64,000 bases of DNA from Cryptosporidium bovis (lineage: Eukaryota > Apicomplexa > Conoidasida > Eucoccidiorida > Cryptosporidiidae). The stretch covers positions 434,001-498,000 of the forward strand of contig VHIT02000002.1 of the NCBI GenBank assembly GCA_009768925.2. The letters are read 5' to 3'. This document shows, in pieces, positions 20,752-31,246 of this stretch (positions are counted from its first letter, which is position 1; each line of letters starts with the position of its first letter). The notes below the pieces were generated by a model. That model saw only the letters and a program-made list of their open reading frames with translations. It was not told where the DNA came from and ran no database searches. The position numbers and the translations under genes were made by a program.

Positions 20752-20860
20752 AGTGATTAGCTTGAATCTTCAAATAAGTGATGTGAAGATTTCAACAATA
20801 GTAATGGTTTTTTTAGCGTATTTGTTTGGATTGCTTATAGTCTATTCATTTAAAATTTGA
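20744..20860 (+). CDS. OST4-like oligosaccharyltransferase mini-subunit (38 residues)
   Basis: The frame starts at ATG 20744, within ATGACTAA that also holds the stop of the preceding gene. It encodes MTKVISLNLQ followed by ISDVKISTIVMVFLAYLFGL and LIVYSFKI. The latter aligns residue by residue with human OST4 ([30 protein letters not shown]): I-S/T-D-V, then a single membrane span ending in V-Y/L-Y. OST4 proteins are 36-40 residues long. The same enzyme's OST5/TMEM258 subunit is encoded at 11861-12151. The extra ten N-terminal residues and the overlap with the upstream gene are unusual. Similarity over so short a span leaves some doubt. Confidence 0.55.
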   Translation: MTKVISLNLQISDVKISTIVMVFLAYLFGLLIVYSFKI

Positions 20861-21038
20861 TTAGTCAACATTGACGGGATAAGTACACTATTGAGAGAGC
20901 CAACTATTTTTTGATAAAAAAAAGCAATATATTTAATTTAAATAAGGCGTGACAACCTTTATTGCTGGTTTTAATTATACTCTGGAACTTCATAGAAATT
21001 TTGATTGATGTTTATTGAGTAATACCATGATAACTTCA

Positions 21039-23790
21039 TTAAACATCAATGCTACTATCGGAACCACTATCTTTATGCAAGTTCCCAGAAAGATCCAATT
21101 TTTTTTGTTCCTGTATAGATTTATTAAAGTTGTTATCTATATGTACCATTGCAGTGGTATATGGCCTTTTTAAACCTTTTGTAGTCCCTTGAGATTTTTT
21201 CATTTTCTCCTCGTATTCCTCCCCAACTGATTCTTTTGCTTTTTTACTAAATGCTCCCGGAATTCTTCTTAACTCCGCCTCAAGTGCATCTTTTTTTTCC
21301 AAAACAGAATTAATTCGTTTAATTTCGGCCTATGAAATTTAGTGGACAGAAATAATGAGAAATTATCGATACAATTAACTCTTTTTAATTTACTTACCTC
21401 CCTTGACTTTTTATCTGTTTTCTTGACCATAATCGGATGAAATTCTTTTTCAGTTTTTTTCATCCTTTCTACCTCCTCATCTGTGAGAACAACTTTTCCT
21501 GGTTTTTTAACGATTGGTTTTGGATATTCAATTTTTGGAGTGTCAATATATGTGTTAATTGGTAACTGTTGTAGCTTTACCCTTCTGTGCCCAAATTCAT
21601 CATATTCATCTTCAGATTCCTTTTCTCTTTGCTCTATTTCCCAAGTAATAATTTCATCCTCTGTGGCCGAAATAGGTGGGAGCTCTTTTCTGAAAACGTG
21701 CCTTTTCAACAACTTTGGGTCCAAGGGGTCTTCATGGGCTACTTTTTTTCTTTCTGCCTCCATTAACTCGTTTCTAATTAAACTGACAATTTTGTCAAAG
21801 TCAAGCAAATCTGGAATCACTCCTGTAGATGACAGAATCAATATATAATCTACAGGCACACCCTTAATATCTGGAATATCATCATACTCCAATTCTGGAA
21901 ATAATTTCTTTGATAATTTAATGTCTAACTTAAAATAATCATCATAAAATTTCTTATTTTCATTTTTCCCGAACATTTCATGTACAAATTCTTTCCTTCC
22001 TCTCAATTTTATGTCATCAACTTCTGTTGATACATTCGGTTCAGTTCTTATTATTTTGAAATTGTTATTCCTTAATGGATATGGACTAATCATAGGATAC
22101 TCTAAGTCATACTCACCAGACCATTCTATAATTATATTTTTGAAGTCAAGAAGAAATTTCTCCTTAATCTTTCTTGAATTTCTTCTCAGAAATATGTTTT
22201 CAAATCCTTTGGAAAAGGAGCGAATTAAGGAGTAAGGTCTGTCTTTTACAGTAACTAAATCTCTTCTTTCTGCAATTATTTCCCTTACAGTTTTGTTTTT
22301 CTTTAAACTAATTCCAATCAAGTCACCGAGCTAAAATATTTATTTGAAAATATTAAATTTATATACTAAGTAACTAATTTTCAACCAATTTAAACTTACT
22401 CCTGGATTTATAATATCAGCATCTTTGATCATATCTATTTTTGATACTTTATCAAATTTTGGATATGTTTCAAAAAATTTAACTAAATTATCCTGAGGAT
22501 TTTTCATGTCTTCATTATAGTCAAATATCTGGAAATCTGTCCAAAAATAGGCTTCAACAATATCTCTTAATCCATCCGGGGTGTACTCCAATGGCATATC
22601 TAGAACAACCAAGTCTTCATCCTCTAGAATGTGTTTATTTTTTTTCTTTATATTTCTGAATGGTGATCCGGCAGTCTCAAACATTTTTTTCGCCTCTTCT
22701 GAACTTTCAATAACTATTTTAATTTTATTAAGTTATTAAATGAAGCTATAATTTAATTCACATATAAAGTTTTTCCAACTTACACTCTAATTCTTGATCC
22801 TCCTTGAATTTCATTTCTTTCATTCTCTCATATTCTATGTCTTTCGCTTTGTATCCTTCTATTTCTGGATGCTGACGAATTGCTATTTTCGTGACACTTT
22901 TGACTTTTCTTGGAAATTTCTTCAACTTTTCCTCACCAGGTTCGAACTTATCGAGTTATTTAGATTGTATTTAAGTTAAAAATCATTAAACTTACAGTAT
23001 CATATAGTTCGGTATCATCAAAAACCTCAATTTTGTCTTCATCTGGATCTATTATAGAAAACTCACCCTCAGCTTCAATTCTTTCTTCTAATTTTTTTCT
23101 TTCAAATACTTCTTTTATTCTTCTCTCTCTCTCATTTCTCCTTACCATTTCATCATGTTCCATTAAATCCTAGTTTTCAGTTATTACCGAAATTGCAAAG
23201 GGCATAAGAAAGCTTACCAGTCTTAAATCTTTTATTGGAGATGTTTTTTTGAATCCTTTAGGAGTCAGTGGCATCTGAATTCTTTCAATTGTATATTTGC
23301 GTGATGGAAAGTCCGCCAGAATAAGTCTGTGGTGCTCAGTTTCCTCACTTATTTTTTTATCTTTTGGCAAACTCTTACGAACTATTGGAATTTCTGACAT
23401 ATTTTCATCAAAAGGCTGTTTATCGTCGTGATCTTTGAATTTCATGACATACATTGACATATTTTGGCTAATATCATCACCTTTGGTTTTTGAAATGTTT
23501 ATTCTACTCCTAGTTTCAACTTTTGTAAATGGTCTGTCATTTATATAATTTTGTGGTGAACAAGAAAGGTTATCACAACCAAAGCTAGGTCTTTGATTAT
23601 GATTTTTATTTTGAGTTTCCAACTTATCCTCTCCCCAAATATGAAAATTACTAGCCTTTATTGAAAAACCACTCTGAAAGTCTTGATTGAAAAATAAAGA
23701 AATTGTTAACATTATTTACCAATAAAAATGATGAAACGCACCTATATAAACGATAAGTATTATAATCAGAACTGAATACCTCATTTTCAT
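21039..23790 (-). CDS. seven-exon signal-peptide protein with charged coiled regions, unknown
   Basis: Exons are 23742-23790, 23218-23681, 22996-23169, 22784-22946, 22400-22713, 21398-22330 and 21039-21329. The six introns are 48-70 bases with GTAAG/GTGCG donors, and all phases agree, giving 795 residues. Exon 1 alone encodes the hydrophobic leader MKMRYSVLIIILIVYI. The rest is highly charged, with likely coiled coils in exon 3 (RRNERERRIKEVFERKKLEE) and exon 7 (RINSVLEKKDALEAELRRIP), and no membrane span. No family is recognised. It is the most intron-rich gene in the window. Secretion or organelle targeting is inferred from the leader only. Confidence 0.7.
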
Positions 23791-24044
23791 TTACTCCATG
23801 TTATTTGCTTGTCTATTTATCCCATTATTATGACAACCATATTATGCATGAATCTAATAATAATGAAACCGCCATGGCGGCACACAATTTAAAGGCTAAT
23901 ATTGTGTAAATATAAAACGAGGAAACTGTAATTGAGAGTAAAGATTTGGGTTTAACTCTACAATAGTGTTTTCTTATGTGATCCTACTTTTATTTTTACT
24001 TGTACCTTCCTAATATGGTGTAGACATGTATCTTTTTAATTAAT

Positions 24045-26495
24045 ATGGAAGAAAAGTTAGATCTAAAGTCAAAATATGAGAAGCTTCGGAAAAAATACAC
24101 AACTTTGAAACAACAATTTGGAGAGCTAAAAGCAAAAACAGAAAAATATGAAAGTGAATGTAAATTATTAAACAATTCATATAGGGAGTTGGAGAGTAAA
24201 TACAATGATTGTTTGGCAAATTTGGACGCATCTCAATATAAGGAAGCAGTGTTGGAAAGAGAGGTAGAGGAAATGATGTGTCAACTTGATCAATATAAAC
24301 AACAATCAGAATTAAAGCTTATTAAACAAAATAATTCCTTAAATAAGACAGGAAATGGAATACTTACAGGATTATTGCCAGTTAATGAAGTAATTAGAAA
24401 TTTTCAAAGAGATGAAAAACTTGAAGAAAGAATATCTATACTTCAAGAAGAACTCAATTCAAAGATATCAGAAAACGAACAACTTCATATCAAGGAATTT
24501 GATTTAAAAAAACGGTACAAACTTGAGTTGGATGAATTGACAACTAGAAATGAGAAATTGATGAAAAAGTTGGAAGAAGTAATGAACGAATTTCAATATC
24601 TCAAACTTAAATCAAGCTCAGAAGATAACAAATCTGAGAATTTGAAACAAAAAAGTAGCGACAACGAGCTTGTTGAGACTATTCGAAGTAAATTAAAAGA
24701 ATTTGAAAATCAAGCTGAAAAAAAATACAGTGAACTCAGAAAACTGATTCCTGATATTAATATGAAAAAATTAGAGGCAGAACATATAGATTGGTTAAAT
24801 ATGCGTCGAGTTGATTATTATTTTAATGTAAAAAAGATATCCTCGCTATATTTCGGACTTCTTGAACTCGTTTTACCAATTATAACTTCGTGGGAAAGTT
24901 TAGTTGTTAATGAATCTCAAAATTCTTTTGAAAATGAATTAATTGAGAAGATAAATATAAATGTATCACTAAAATTAAATAAAGCAATAAAAAACATTAA
25001 ATACACGAACACGATTTTCAATAATAACATTTCATTTGAAAGGAATATATATAATAACAATAATATAATAGGTGATGATAATAAACTATTAATTCATTCA
25101 ACGACTTTTGAGACGATAAATGAACAACTAATAGAAGGGTTTTCTTTAATATATAAAGCATTGAGATTATATATTTTAGGCTTTAAAATGAGAATTCCTG
25201 AAAATTCGGAGGCAGATAATTCATTGGGAACAGAAAAGATAAGAATTGTAATAAACAACTTATCATCTTTGGTTTATTCTATGAAAGAACTTTTAACTAA
25301 AATAATTAATATGATTTCTTTTAATATAGTGATTGGGAAAGACCCTGATATAATTTATATAGACTCTAGGGAAACTTCAATATATTCTGAATTTTTGAAA
25401 CTAACAGATTACATATTTAGTAAGGTAGACCTCAAAAATTATCTCCCGGAGGAGAGGCATTATTTCATCAATTTAATTAGACAAGTTTTCATGGGTGAAT
25501 CGAATTTTACTGAAGAAAAGAGAATAGAGATAAAAAGAGAAGTTTGGGAACCAATCAAACGGATTAATAAATTGGAGGGAGTGAGGAGGGCATTACATAA
25601 TCAAATTAACGAAAGAATTTGTGAATACATAGTTAAATTGTCGAATAATCTATCGGAAATAAAATCAAATATACATAAAATATTCAATTCTAACTTAATT
25701 TCCAACGTTATTAATAGAAGAATGTACTACAATGATTCTGTTAATATCAGTATCGATAATTTATTATGCTATATAAGGGAAAATACCTTGAATAACAAAC
25801 TGATAATTTCTAGTTTATATCAACACCCTTCAAAAGTTTTTTTGACTGGATTGAACCGGAATGAATTTCAAATTGTAATGAGAGAAACTCAGAGCAAGCT
25901 TTTAAACGCTCCTCCCAGAATAACTATTCCTGAAATTAATATTTTGAACAAAAGAATAGAACAATTAGAAGAGTCAAAAAATCAACAAATAGAAGTAATT
26001 AACAATTTGAAGAGGCAGCTAAGTTCAAAAAATGAAATTTTATTGGAAAGTGATGATCGAATTGATCAAATATCTACTTCTAGGAAGAAAAGCAGTAGTT
26101 CAGTAAAGAGTGAACAAAGTAACCAGGGCACATACAAGGCCAGCCTGGATGGGAATTCATCACAAATAGGTATTCAGGGGATATCCGAATCACTTCTACG
26201 AGAAGCTAACGAAACATTGGAATACACGGTGAAGAGACAACAACTCGAAATAAACAGTTTAAATGATGATATAAACGTCACTAGAAGGTCTTACGATGAA
26301 CAAATCTCACTGTTAACTCAACATATCTCTTCTTTATCCGAAAAACTTTCACAAGCAGATGCAAGCACAACGTCTTCATATAACCAAGAGATTCTTTGTT
26401 ATTCCTGTGAAACTTGGAACACATTAGATTCCATTATGAAAAAAACAAAAGGAGGCTGTGAAAAATGTAAAGCAAAACTTTTGAGACCAAAGTAG
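24045..26495 (+). CDS. PPP1R21: PPP1R21-like (KLRAQ/TTKRSYEDQ motif) FERRY-complex subunit homologue
   Basis: 816 residues, intronless, from ATG 24045. An N-terminal coiled coil (KYEKLRKKYTTLKQQFGELK) matches the KLRAQ region KYQKLAQEYSKLRAQNQVLK of PPP1R21. Near residue 745 the segment TRRSYDEQISLLTQHISSLS aligns with the human TTKRSYEDQLSMMSDHLCSM motif that names the family. The middle (about 260-600) is helical and hydrophobic. The C-terminus adds CYSC and CEKC pairs, a possible zinc site. In animals PPP1R21 is the core of the Rab5-binding FERRY complex that tethers mRNAs to early endosomes. Orthology is inferred from the two end motifs. Confidence 0.72.
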   Translation: MEEKLDLKSKYEKLRKKYTTLKQQFGELKAKTEKYESECKLLNNSYRELESKYNDCLANLDASQYKEAVLEREVEEMMCQLDQYKQQSELKLIKQNNSLNKTGNGILTGLLPVNEVIRNFQRDEKLEERISILQEELNSKISENEQLHIKEFDLKKRYKLELDELTTRNEKLMKKLEEVMNEFQYLKLKSSSEDNKSENLKQKSSDNELVETIRSKLKEFENQAEKKYSELRKLIPDINMKKLEAEHIDWLNMRRVDYYFNVKKISSLYFGLLELVLPIITSWESLVVNESQNSFENELIEKININVSLKLNKAIKNIKYTNTIFNNNISFERNIYNNNNIIGDDNKLLIHSTTFETINEQLIEGFSLIYKALRLYILGFKMRIPENSEADNSLGTEKIRIVINNLSSLVYSMKELLTKIINMISFNIVIGKDPDIIYIDSRETSIYSEFLKLTDYIFSKVDLKNYLPEERHYFINLIRQVFMGESNFTEEKRIEIKREVWEPIKRINKLEGVRRALHNQINERICEYIVKLSNNLSEIKSNIHKIFNSNLISNVINRRMYYNDSVNISIDNLLCYIRENTLNNKLIISSLYQHPSKVFLTGLNRNEFQIVMRETQSKLLNAPPRITIPEINILNKRIEQLEESKNQQIEVINNLKRQLSSKNEILLESDDRIDQISTSRKKSSSSVKSEQSNQGTYKASLDGNSSQIGIQGISESLLREANETLEYTVKRQQLEINSLNDDINVTRRSYDEQISLLTQHISSLSEKLSQADASTTSSYNQEILCYSCETWNTLDSIMKKTKGGCEKCKAKLLRPK

Positions 26496-26611
26496 AGATT
26501 AAAAAAAATTAAAACCTAAATGAGTTGGAAACACGATCTAAAATTTGTATTGTCATAAATTTTAATAATCATCAATATCATAATTAGTAGGGAACATTAT
26601 ATAGCCAAAAA

Positions 26612-28240
26612 CTAATTTTGTTGAACTATTGAAACACGAGAAAAAAAGTTGGCACCTGAGTTATTTCTCAAATGACACTTGTGTAGTATAGTTACAGCTC
26701 TTTCAAGATTAGTAAGAATTCTCGCATCCCCCCATCTTCCATCTTTCTCGCAAGTTTTAAGTAAGTATTGTGAGTTTTGTGAATACAAGGCAATTGTCCC
26801 AATTGGTTGTAATCCAAAACATGAAACAGTAACTAAGTAACCACTGCTAAGTGTTTCAGGGTTTCTCGGGTCAATGTAATTTGGAGGTATTAGACATAAA
26901 TTCTCATATTCTAAAGTTTGGTAAAGTTCTCGTTCATTACAAAGGTGATTTTTTCTATTGTAATTATATGGTGCCTTTTCTGACTCATGAGACCAATAAT
27001 AAAGCACTTGTTGTGTGAGAACATCTTCTTCCGAATCAACTCTTGACATTAGTATAGGAGAACCTACAAAAGACAAAGAACGGAATTCAGATATCTCTAG
27101 GGGGATAAATGAAGAGGCGAGAGGAAGGAATGGTCTCAACCTTGCAAACAGTAATCTTGTAACCCTTGAATAATATCCTGACTCTATTGCTGTGTTTGAA
27201 TCTATAATGGAGTTAAATAGTGTTACTTTAGTTAAGAAACACACGGCGTCATCTTTGAACTCGACTACAAAGAATATACCATACCTATCAATCAACTCAA
27301 GTATGTTGTAACTTTCTTCGTCATATGGAAGTTTTTTGACAATAGAGTCATATACCTCCTTGTATTTTAAAGCTAACCATTTTTTAAGCCTTTCACCTGC
27401 TATTTTGGGTATTTCAGGCAAATCTATATCTTTAAAAGTTCTGAATAAAAACCCATCTCTTTCTTTCTTATAGATAACATTCAAAGGCATCATGTTGCTC
27501 TCTATGCCAATAAACAAAATTGAAGGGAGACCGTCTGGACGGGTTCCAGGTATTGAAGCTTTTCCTATTTCACCATCCAGTAAAAGTTCATTTGTTAAAA
27601 TTTCTCTTGTTGGCCCTTCCAATTCGGAACTAAAAACTGCCTCCATTAGGTTGGGTACAACAACCTCTTTAAACATTGGAGCTATAACCTTTCTTTTTCT
27701 ATCAATGTATTCTTTTCGAGTAGTATTAAAAAAACTCGAAAATAATTTTTGTAAATGACTTTCCGTATCTATGTCGTTATATGTACTGCTTAACTCACTT
27801 GTTCCAAGTGATTGTTCGCCAAGCTTGAAGTGACATCCCCAATCGAACGCCATCTTTTTTTTGATCTTTGATTCCTGTTCAAGATAACTCTCTTCCAAAT
27901 TTCTCTTAAGAATGGTATCATTCTCAATTTCTGTATCAGTGGTTCCGGCAATTTTCTCAGAAGAGACCAGATCTTGGTTAACTTTTGTGAAGTCACAAAG
28001 CAACGATCCAAAGAACGAATTAATATCGGTGGTTTCGTTATAAAATGTTATGTTTGCAATTAAAATTTCACTTATTCTTTTCCTAATTGCGGAGTCATTA
28101 TATCCAGAAACAGAACCACTGAAATAATCAGACCTTAGTTTTTGAGGGTTTATCTGTGAGCTTATACCAATTAGAAACAAGAGAAAAAAAAGAATTCTTG
28201 ATATCTCATTGTGGTAAAACCTATTGTAACTATATCTCAT
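26612..28240 (-). CDS. secretory/signal-anchored protein, unknown
   Basis: 542 residues from ATG 28240. The N-terminus MRYSYNRFYHNEISR is followed by a hydrophobic span (ILFFLLFLIGISSQ), acting as a signal peptide or anchor. N-glycosylation sequons follow (NIT, NET, NTT, NNS). The body is a globular domain with several cysteines, including LCNERELYQTLEYENLCLIP and VSCFGLQPIG near the C-terminus. There is no second membrane span. I recognise no enzyme motif. It is probably lineage-specific. An E2F-type TGGCGGGAAAA lies at 28426-28436, 186 bases upstream. Confidence 0.75.
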   Translation of the reverse strand: MRYSYNRFYHNEISRILFFLLFLIGISSQINPQKLRSDYFSGSVSGYNDSAIRKRISEILIANITFYNETTDINSFFGSLLCDFTKVNQDLVSSEKIAGTTDTEIENDTILKRNLEESYLEQESKIKKKMAFDWGCHFKLGEQSLGTSELSSTYNDIDTESHLQKLFSSFFNTTRKEYIDRKRKVIAPMFKEVVVPNLMEAVFSSELEGPTREILTNELLLDGEIGKASIPGTRPDGLPSILFIGIESNMMPLNVIYKKERDGFLFRTFKDIDLPEIPKIAGERLKKWLALKYKEVYDSIVKKLPYDEESYNILELIDRYGIFFVVEFKDDAVCFLTKVTLFNSIIDSNTAIESGYYSRVTRLLFARLRPFLPLASSFIPLEISEFRSLSFVGSPILMSRVDSEEDVLTQQVLYYWSHESEKAPYNYNRKNHLCNERELYQTLEYENLCLIPPNYIDPRNPETLSSGYLVTVSCFGLQPIGTIALYSQNSQYLLKTCEKDGRWGDARILTNLERAVTILHKCHLRNNSGANFFSRVSIVQQN

Positions 28241-29104
28241 ACTCGCATTTTAGTTTTCTCTGGAAAAATTAGGTACTTACCCTTAACAAAATGGGAGTTA
28301 TAAAAGCCCAGGTACTGAATAATTGTGATATATACTAATATGTTTTTTTGGCGTGACCAAATATAGTTTATCTCTGCTATCTTTTTTCGTTAGTACCAGT
28401 CAATCCAATACTATTTCTCGACCTCTGGCGGGAAAATGTGGTCACGCATGCCTTGTAGGAAATCTAAATTGAATAAGCAAGGTGGAAACAAAAGTCTTAA
28501 ATATAGTAAGTGAATTTAGAAAAGAAAACTAAGAAAAAGTTGAGGAAATTTCAAATTTAGAAAAAAGTGATATATTTAGAGGTACAAACAATAATTTTTT
28601 CGTCATAGACAATGTATAAATCTATGTATGAAAGAAACTAAAACGGATATTGTCTTGAAGAAATGTTTTAAATCACAACAAATGTATTATCGAGTATTGT
28701 TTCTCTGAAAAAGGTAATTTTTTAATGAAACAAAAGTGTGGCAATGATAAATCTAAATAATTATTCATTTTTGTGATGAGATCGGCGCCTAGAATATGTT
28801 AATAAAAGTAAATACCCGGTAACTAAGACGCCGTCTTGTACCATTAAAAAAAAAAGTACGAGACAATAAAGCTGTAATAAGTAATAAATATAAATTGTAA
28901 TAAATAAATTAAAGCTTCCGAAGTAAAACAAACCCCAAATTTTTAAGTGTATGGCGCTTCTACAACCATTTTATTATAAAATTAGGGTAACTTGAATGAC
29001 GTTTTCTCCTCTTGGTAAGGATAAGCAGTATTTTTGCGAGCAAAAAGCAGTATATTAGTGAAGTAGGTAATAAGAGTGGTCTGAGAATCTTGGGGTAGAG
29101 CAAG
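28241..29104. promoter_or_regulatory. divergent promoter region upstream of RPS3
   Basis: 864 bases with no gene recognised. Elements seen are TGGCGGGAAAA (28426-28436), GCATGC (28446-28451, ApiAP2-like), CGGCGCC (28783-28789), the inverted repeat AAGACG-C-CGTCTT (28825-28837), ACGAGACAA (28858-28866) and ATGGCGCTTCTA (28951-28962). The last two also occur upstream of RPL8. Confidence 0.5.
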
Positions 29105-29770
29105 ATGTCAAATCAGTTGATTTCAAAAAAACGTAAATTTATAAATGATGGAGTTTTTGAGGCTGAGTTGAATGAATTCCTTTCCTGTACACTAGCAGAG
29201 GATGGCTATGCAGGTGTTGAGGTTAGAGTTACTCCAATCAAAACTGAAATTATCATTAGAGCCACTCGCACACGAGAGGTCTTGGGAGTAAAAGGACGAA
29301 GAATTCGCGAGTTAACTTCTCTCATCCAGAAACGTTTCAACTTCCCGGAAGGTAGTGTTGAACTATTTGCTGAGCGCATTGAAAATAGAGGGTTGTGCGC
29401 AATGGCTCAGGCAGAGTCTCTCCGTTACAAACTTCTCAAGGGAGTTGCTGTTAGAAGAGCATGTTACGGAGTTCTACGTCATGTAATGGAATCTGGAGCC
29501 AAGGGATGTGAAGTTATTGTTTCCGGGAAATTAAGAGCTCAGAGAGCAAAGAGTATGAAGTTCAGAGACGGTTATATGATTGCTACAGGTCAACCATTTA
29601 GAGACTTTGTTGATAAGGCAGTGAGAAATGTTATGATGAAACAAGGTGTATTAGGCGTACAGGTCAAAATCATGCTTCCATATGATCCAGAGGGTAGAAG
29701 TGGGCCATCGAAACCACTTCCTGATGCTGTTGTTGTTAGAGAACCAAAGGAACACCCTATCAACTACTAG
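29105..29770 (+). CDS. RPS3: 40S ribosomal protein S3 (uS3)
   Basis: 221 residues from ATG 29105. The KH domain carries the [18 protein letters not shown] loop. The C-terminal S3 domain ([20 protein letters not shown]) and the end region [17 protein letters not shown] are those of eukaryotic uS3 throughout. Length is slightly short of human (243) because the tail ends soon after the core (KEHPINY). It lies at the mRNA entry channel of the small subunit. It is intronless, and its codon use is less AT-biased than that of the neighbours. Confidence 0.98.
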   Translation: MSNQLISKKRKFINDGVFEAELNEFLSCTLAEDGYAGVEVRVTPIKTEIIIRATRTREVLGVKGRRIRELTSLIQKRFNFPEGSVELFAERIENRGLCAMAQAESLRYKLLKGVAVRRACYGVLRHVMESGAKGCEVIVSGKLRAQRAKSMKFRDGYMIATGQPFRDFVDKAVRNVMMKQGVLGVQVKIMLPYDPEGRSGPSKPLPDAVVVREPKEHPINY

Positions 29771-30014
29771 ATAAATTTCTATTTAGGATTACAATTAGTA
29801 CCTAGGTTTAAGGACAGTCGATTCAATTTTCTGAATATTACTATTAAACTGTTTTCTTTCCACCACTCTGAAGTGTTCTTATATTTCTCACTTCGTTTTG
29901 TCCATTTTGTTCCTTATTTGGACTTCACCCCGTATGTCAACATGGAAATATGAGGGCGCAATAAGTATGAAGAAAAAAGATATTCCAAATACGAACAGGA
30001 GTTGTATCAAATAA

Positions 30015-31022
30015 ATGGGAATTCAGGAGCAAATTGAGAGATATTGGATAGAATTAATTTCAGTGTGGGTAGGATTGATTTTCCTTATAACACTCGTTAG
30101 GGGCGTCAGAAAGAATTATGAGTTTTCTATTAGTTTGTTTGAGACATTGAGTGATTTTTTGGAATCCCAATTCAGCAGATCAGGATTTATAAAAAAGTCC
30201 TTTTGGTCAGATTCGTGGAGTCAATTTGATATCTTCTCCACAGGGAGGAAAAACTGTAAATTTATGTATATCAATGTAATTTGCAAACCAAGGCAAGATT
30301 TGTTGACTGGAGTACTCTTACAACCAATATTAAGAAACTATGATAAGATTTACGTTGAGATTCCTGTTGATAGTATGGATCCTATTGTTCTTTTTATTTG
30401 TAACAAGAGATATTTAAAGGAAACTTTTGTTGAATATCCGGAAATCGAAATTCATTCAACACAAAAAAAATTTAATAGCGTTCCACAGAATTTTGTTGTA
30501 TATTCCAATAGTAATGCATGTATAGAGATGTTATTGGTATCCGGATTCTTCTCCAAGTTTGTGAATTCTCCAATTGTGGAGAAACTAGTCAGTTACATTT
30601 ATATTTCAGACGTAACTACTTGTCCGAGAGCAACAAATAGTTACGGGAAAGTAACAAGCGTTATTAAATGTTGCTTTAAACTTCCATCTGAAGGGGATCT
30701 TGACGCTATGAAAGAGGTACATGGAGACAAACATTATATTTTGAGAAATTTAATTAATATGTGTGATTTCTTGCCAACCGTAAAGCTTCCTGAGAAGACA
30801 TTACAACATATTGCAAAAAATAGAGATGAAATTGAAAAAGTTACCAGTAGAATAGACGAAGGGAAGATTCAGGAAAAGATAGAAGCCAAAAGGAGGGAGA
30901 AGATTAAACAGGAGGCTTTGAAAGTGAGCAGAATGACTCCAAAAGAACAAAAAAAATACCAAGAAAAGAAAGAAAGGCAAAATGCAAGGTCTAGAATCAA
31001 GGTAAAAAAAATCAGAGGTTGA
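30015..31022 (+). CDS. CCDC47: CCDC47-like ER membrane chaperone subunit (PAT complex)
   Basis: 335 residues from ATG 30015. A membrane span (LISVWVGLIFLITLV, ~residues 14-28) is near the N-terminus. A long globular cytosolic domain follows (FMYINVICKPRQDLLTGVLL), then a basic coiled tail (RREKIKQEALKVSRMTPKEQ, KKYQEKKERQNARSRIKVKK). This layout and the terminal basic helix are those of CCDC47 (DUF1682), which with Asterix forms the PAT intramembrane chaperone at the ER translocon. It is shorter than human CCDC47 (483) because the acidic luminal N-terminal part is missing; only the span remains. The call is from architecture and tail wording. Confidence 0.78.
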   Translation: MGIQEQIERYWIELISVWVGLIFLITLVRGVRKNYEFSISLFETLSDFLESQFSRSGFIKKSFWSDSWSQFDIFSTGRKNCKFMYINVICKPRQDLLTGVLLQPILRNYDKIYVEIPVDSMDPIVLFICNKRYLKETFVEYPEIEIHSTQKKFNSVPQNFVVYSNSNACIEMLLVSGFFSKFVNSPIVEKLVSYIYISDVTTCPRATNSYGKVTSVIKCCFKLPSEGDLDAMKEVHGDKHYILRNLINMCDFLPTVKLPEKTLQHIAKNRDEIEKVTSRIDEGKIQEKIEAKRREKIKQEALKVSRMTPKEQKKYQEKKERQNARSRIKVKKIRG

Positions 31023-31246
31023 TAATATCAATTTCTTGAAATTTTCGAAGATACCACAATTATAAAAATAACTATTACATATTATAGTTTTTTATAGTGT
31101 AGGTTTAATCTTCTTCTCATGTTAAGAATCAAGTTCTTACTATCTGAAAGTAATCTTGTTTTATCACTAAAAAGTATATTTATGTGACTTTAAAGATCAT
31201 TCTTTAGTGTGCAATGAAATCTTGATTTGGGGGTTGGATTATGATA

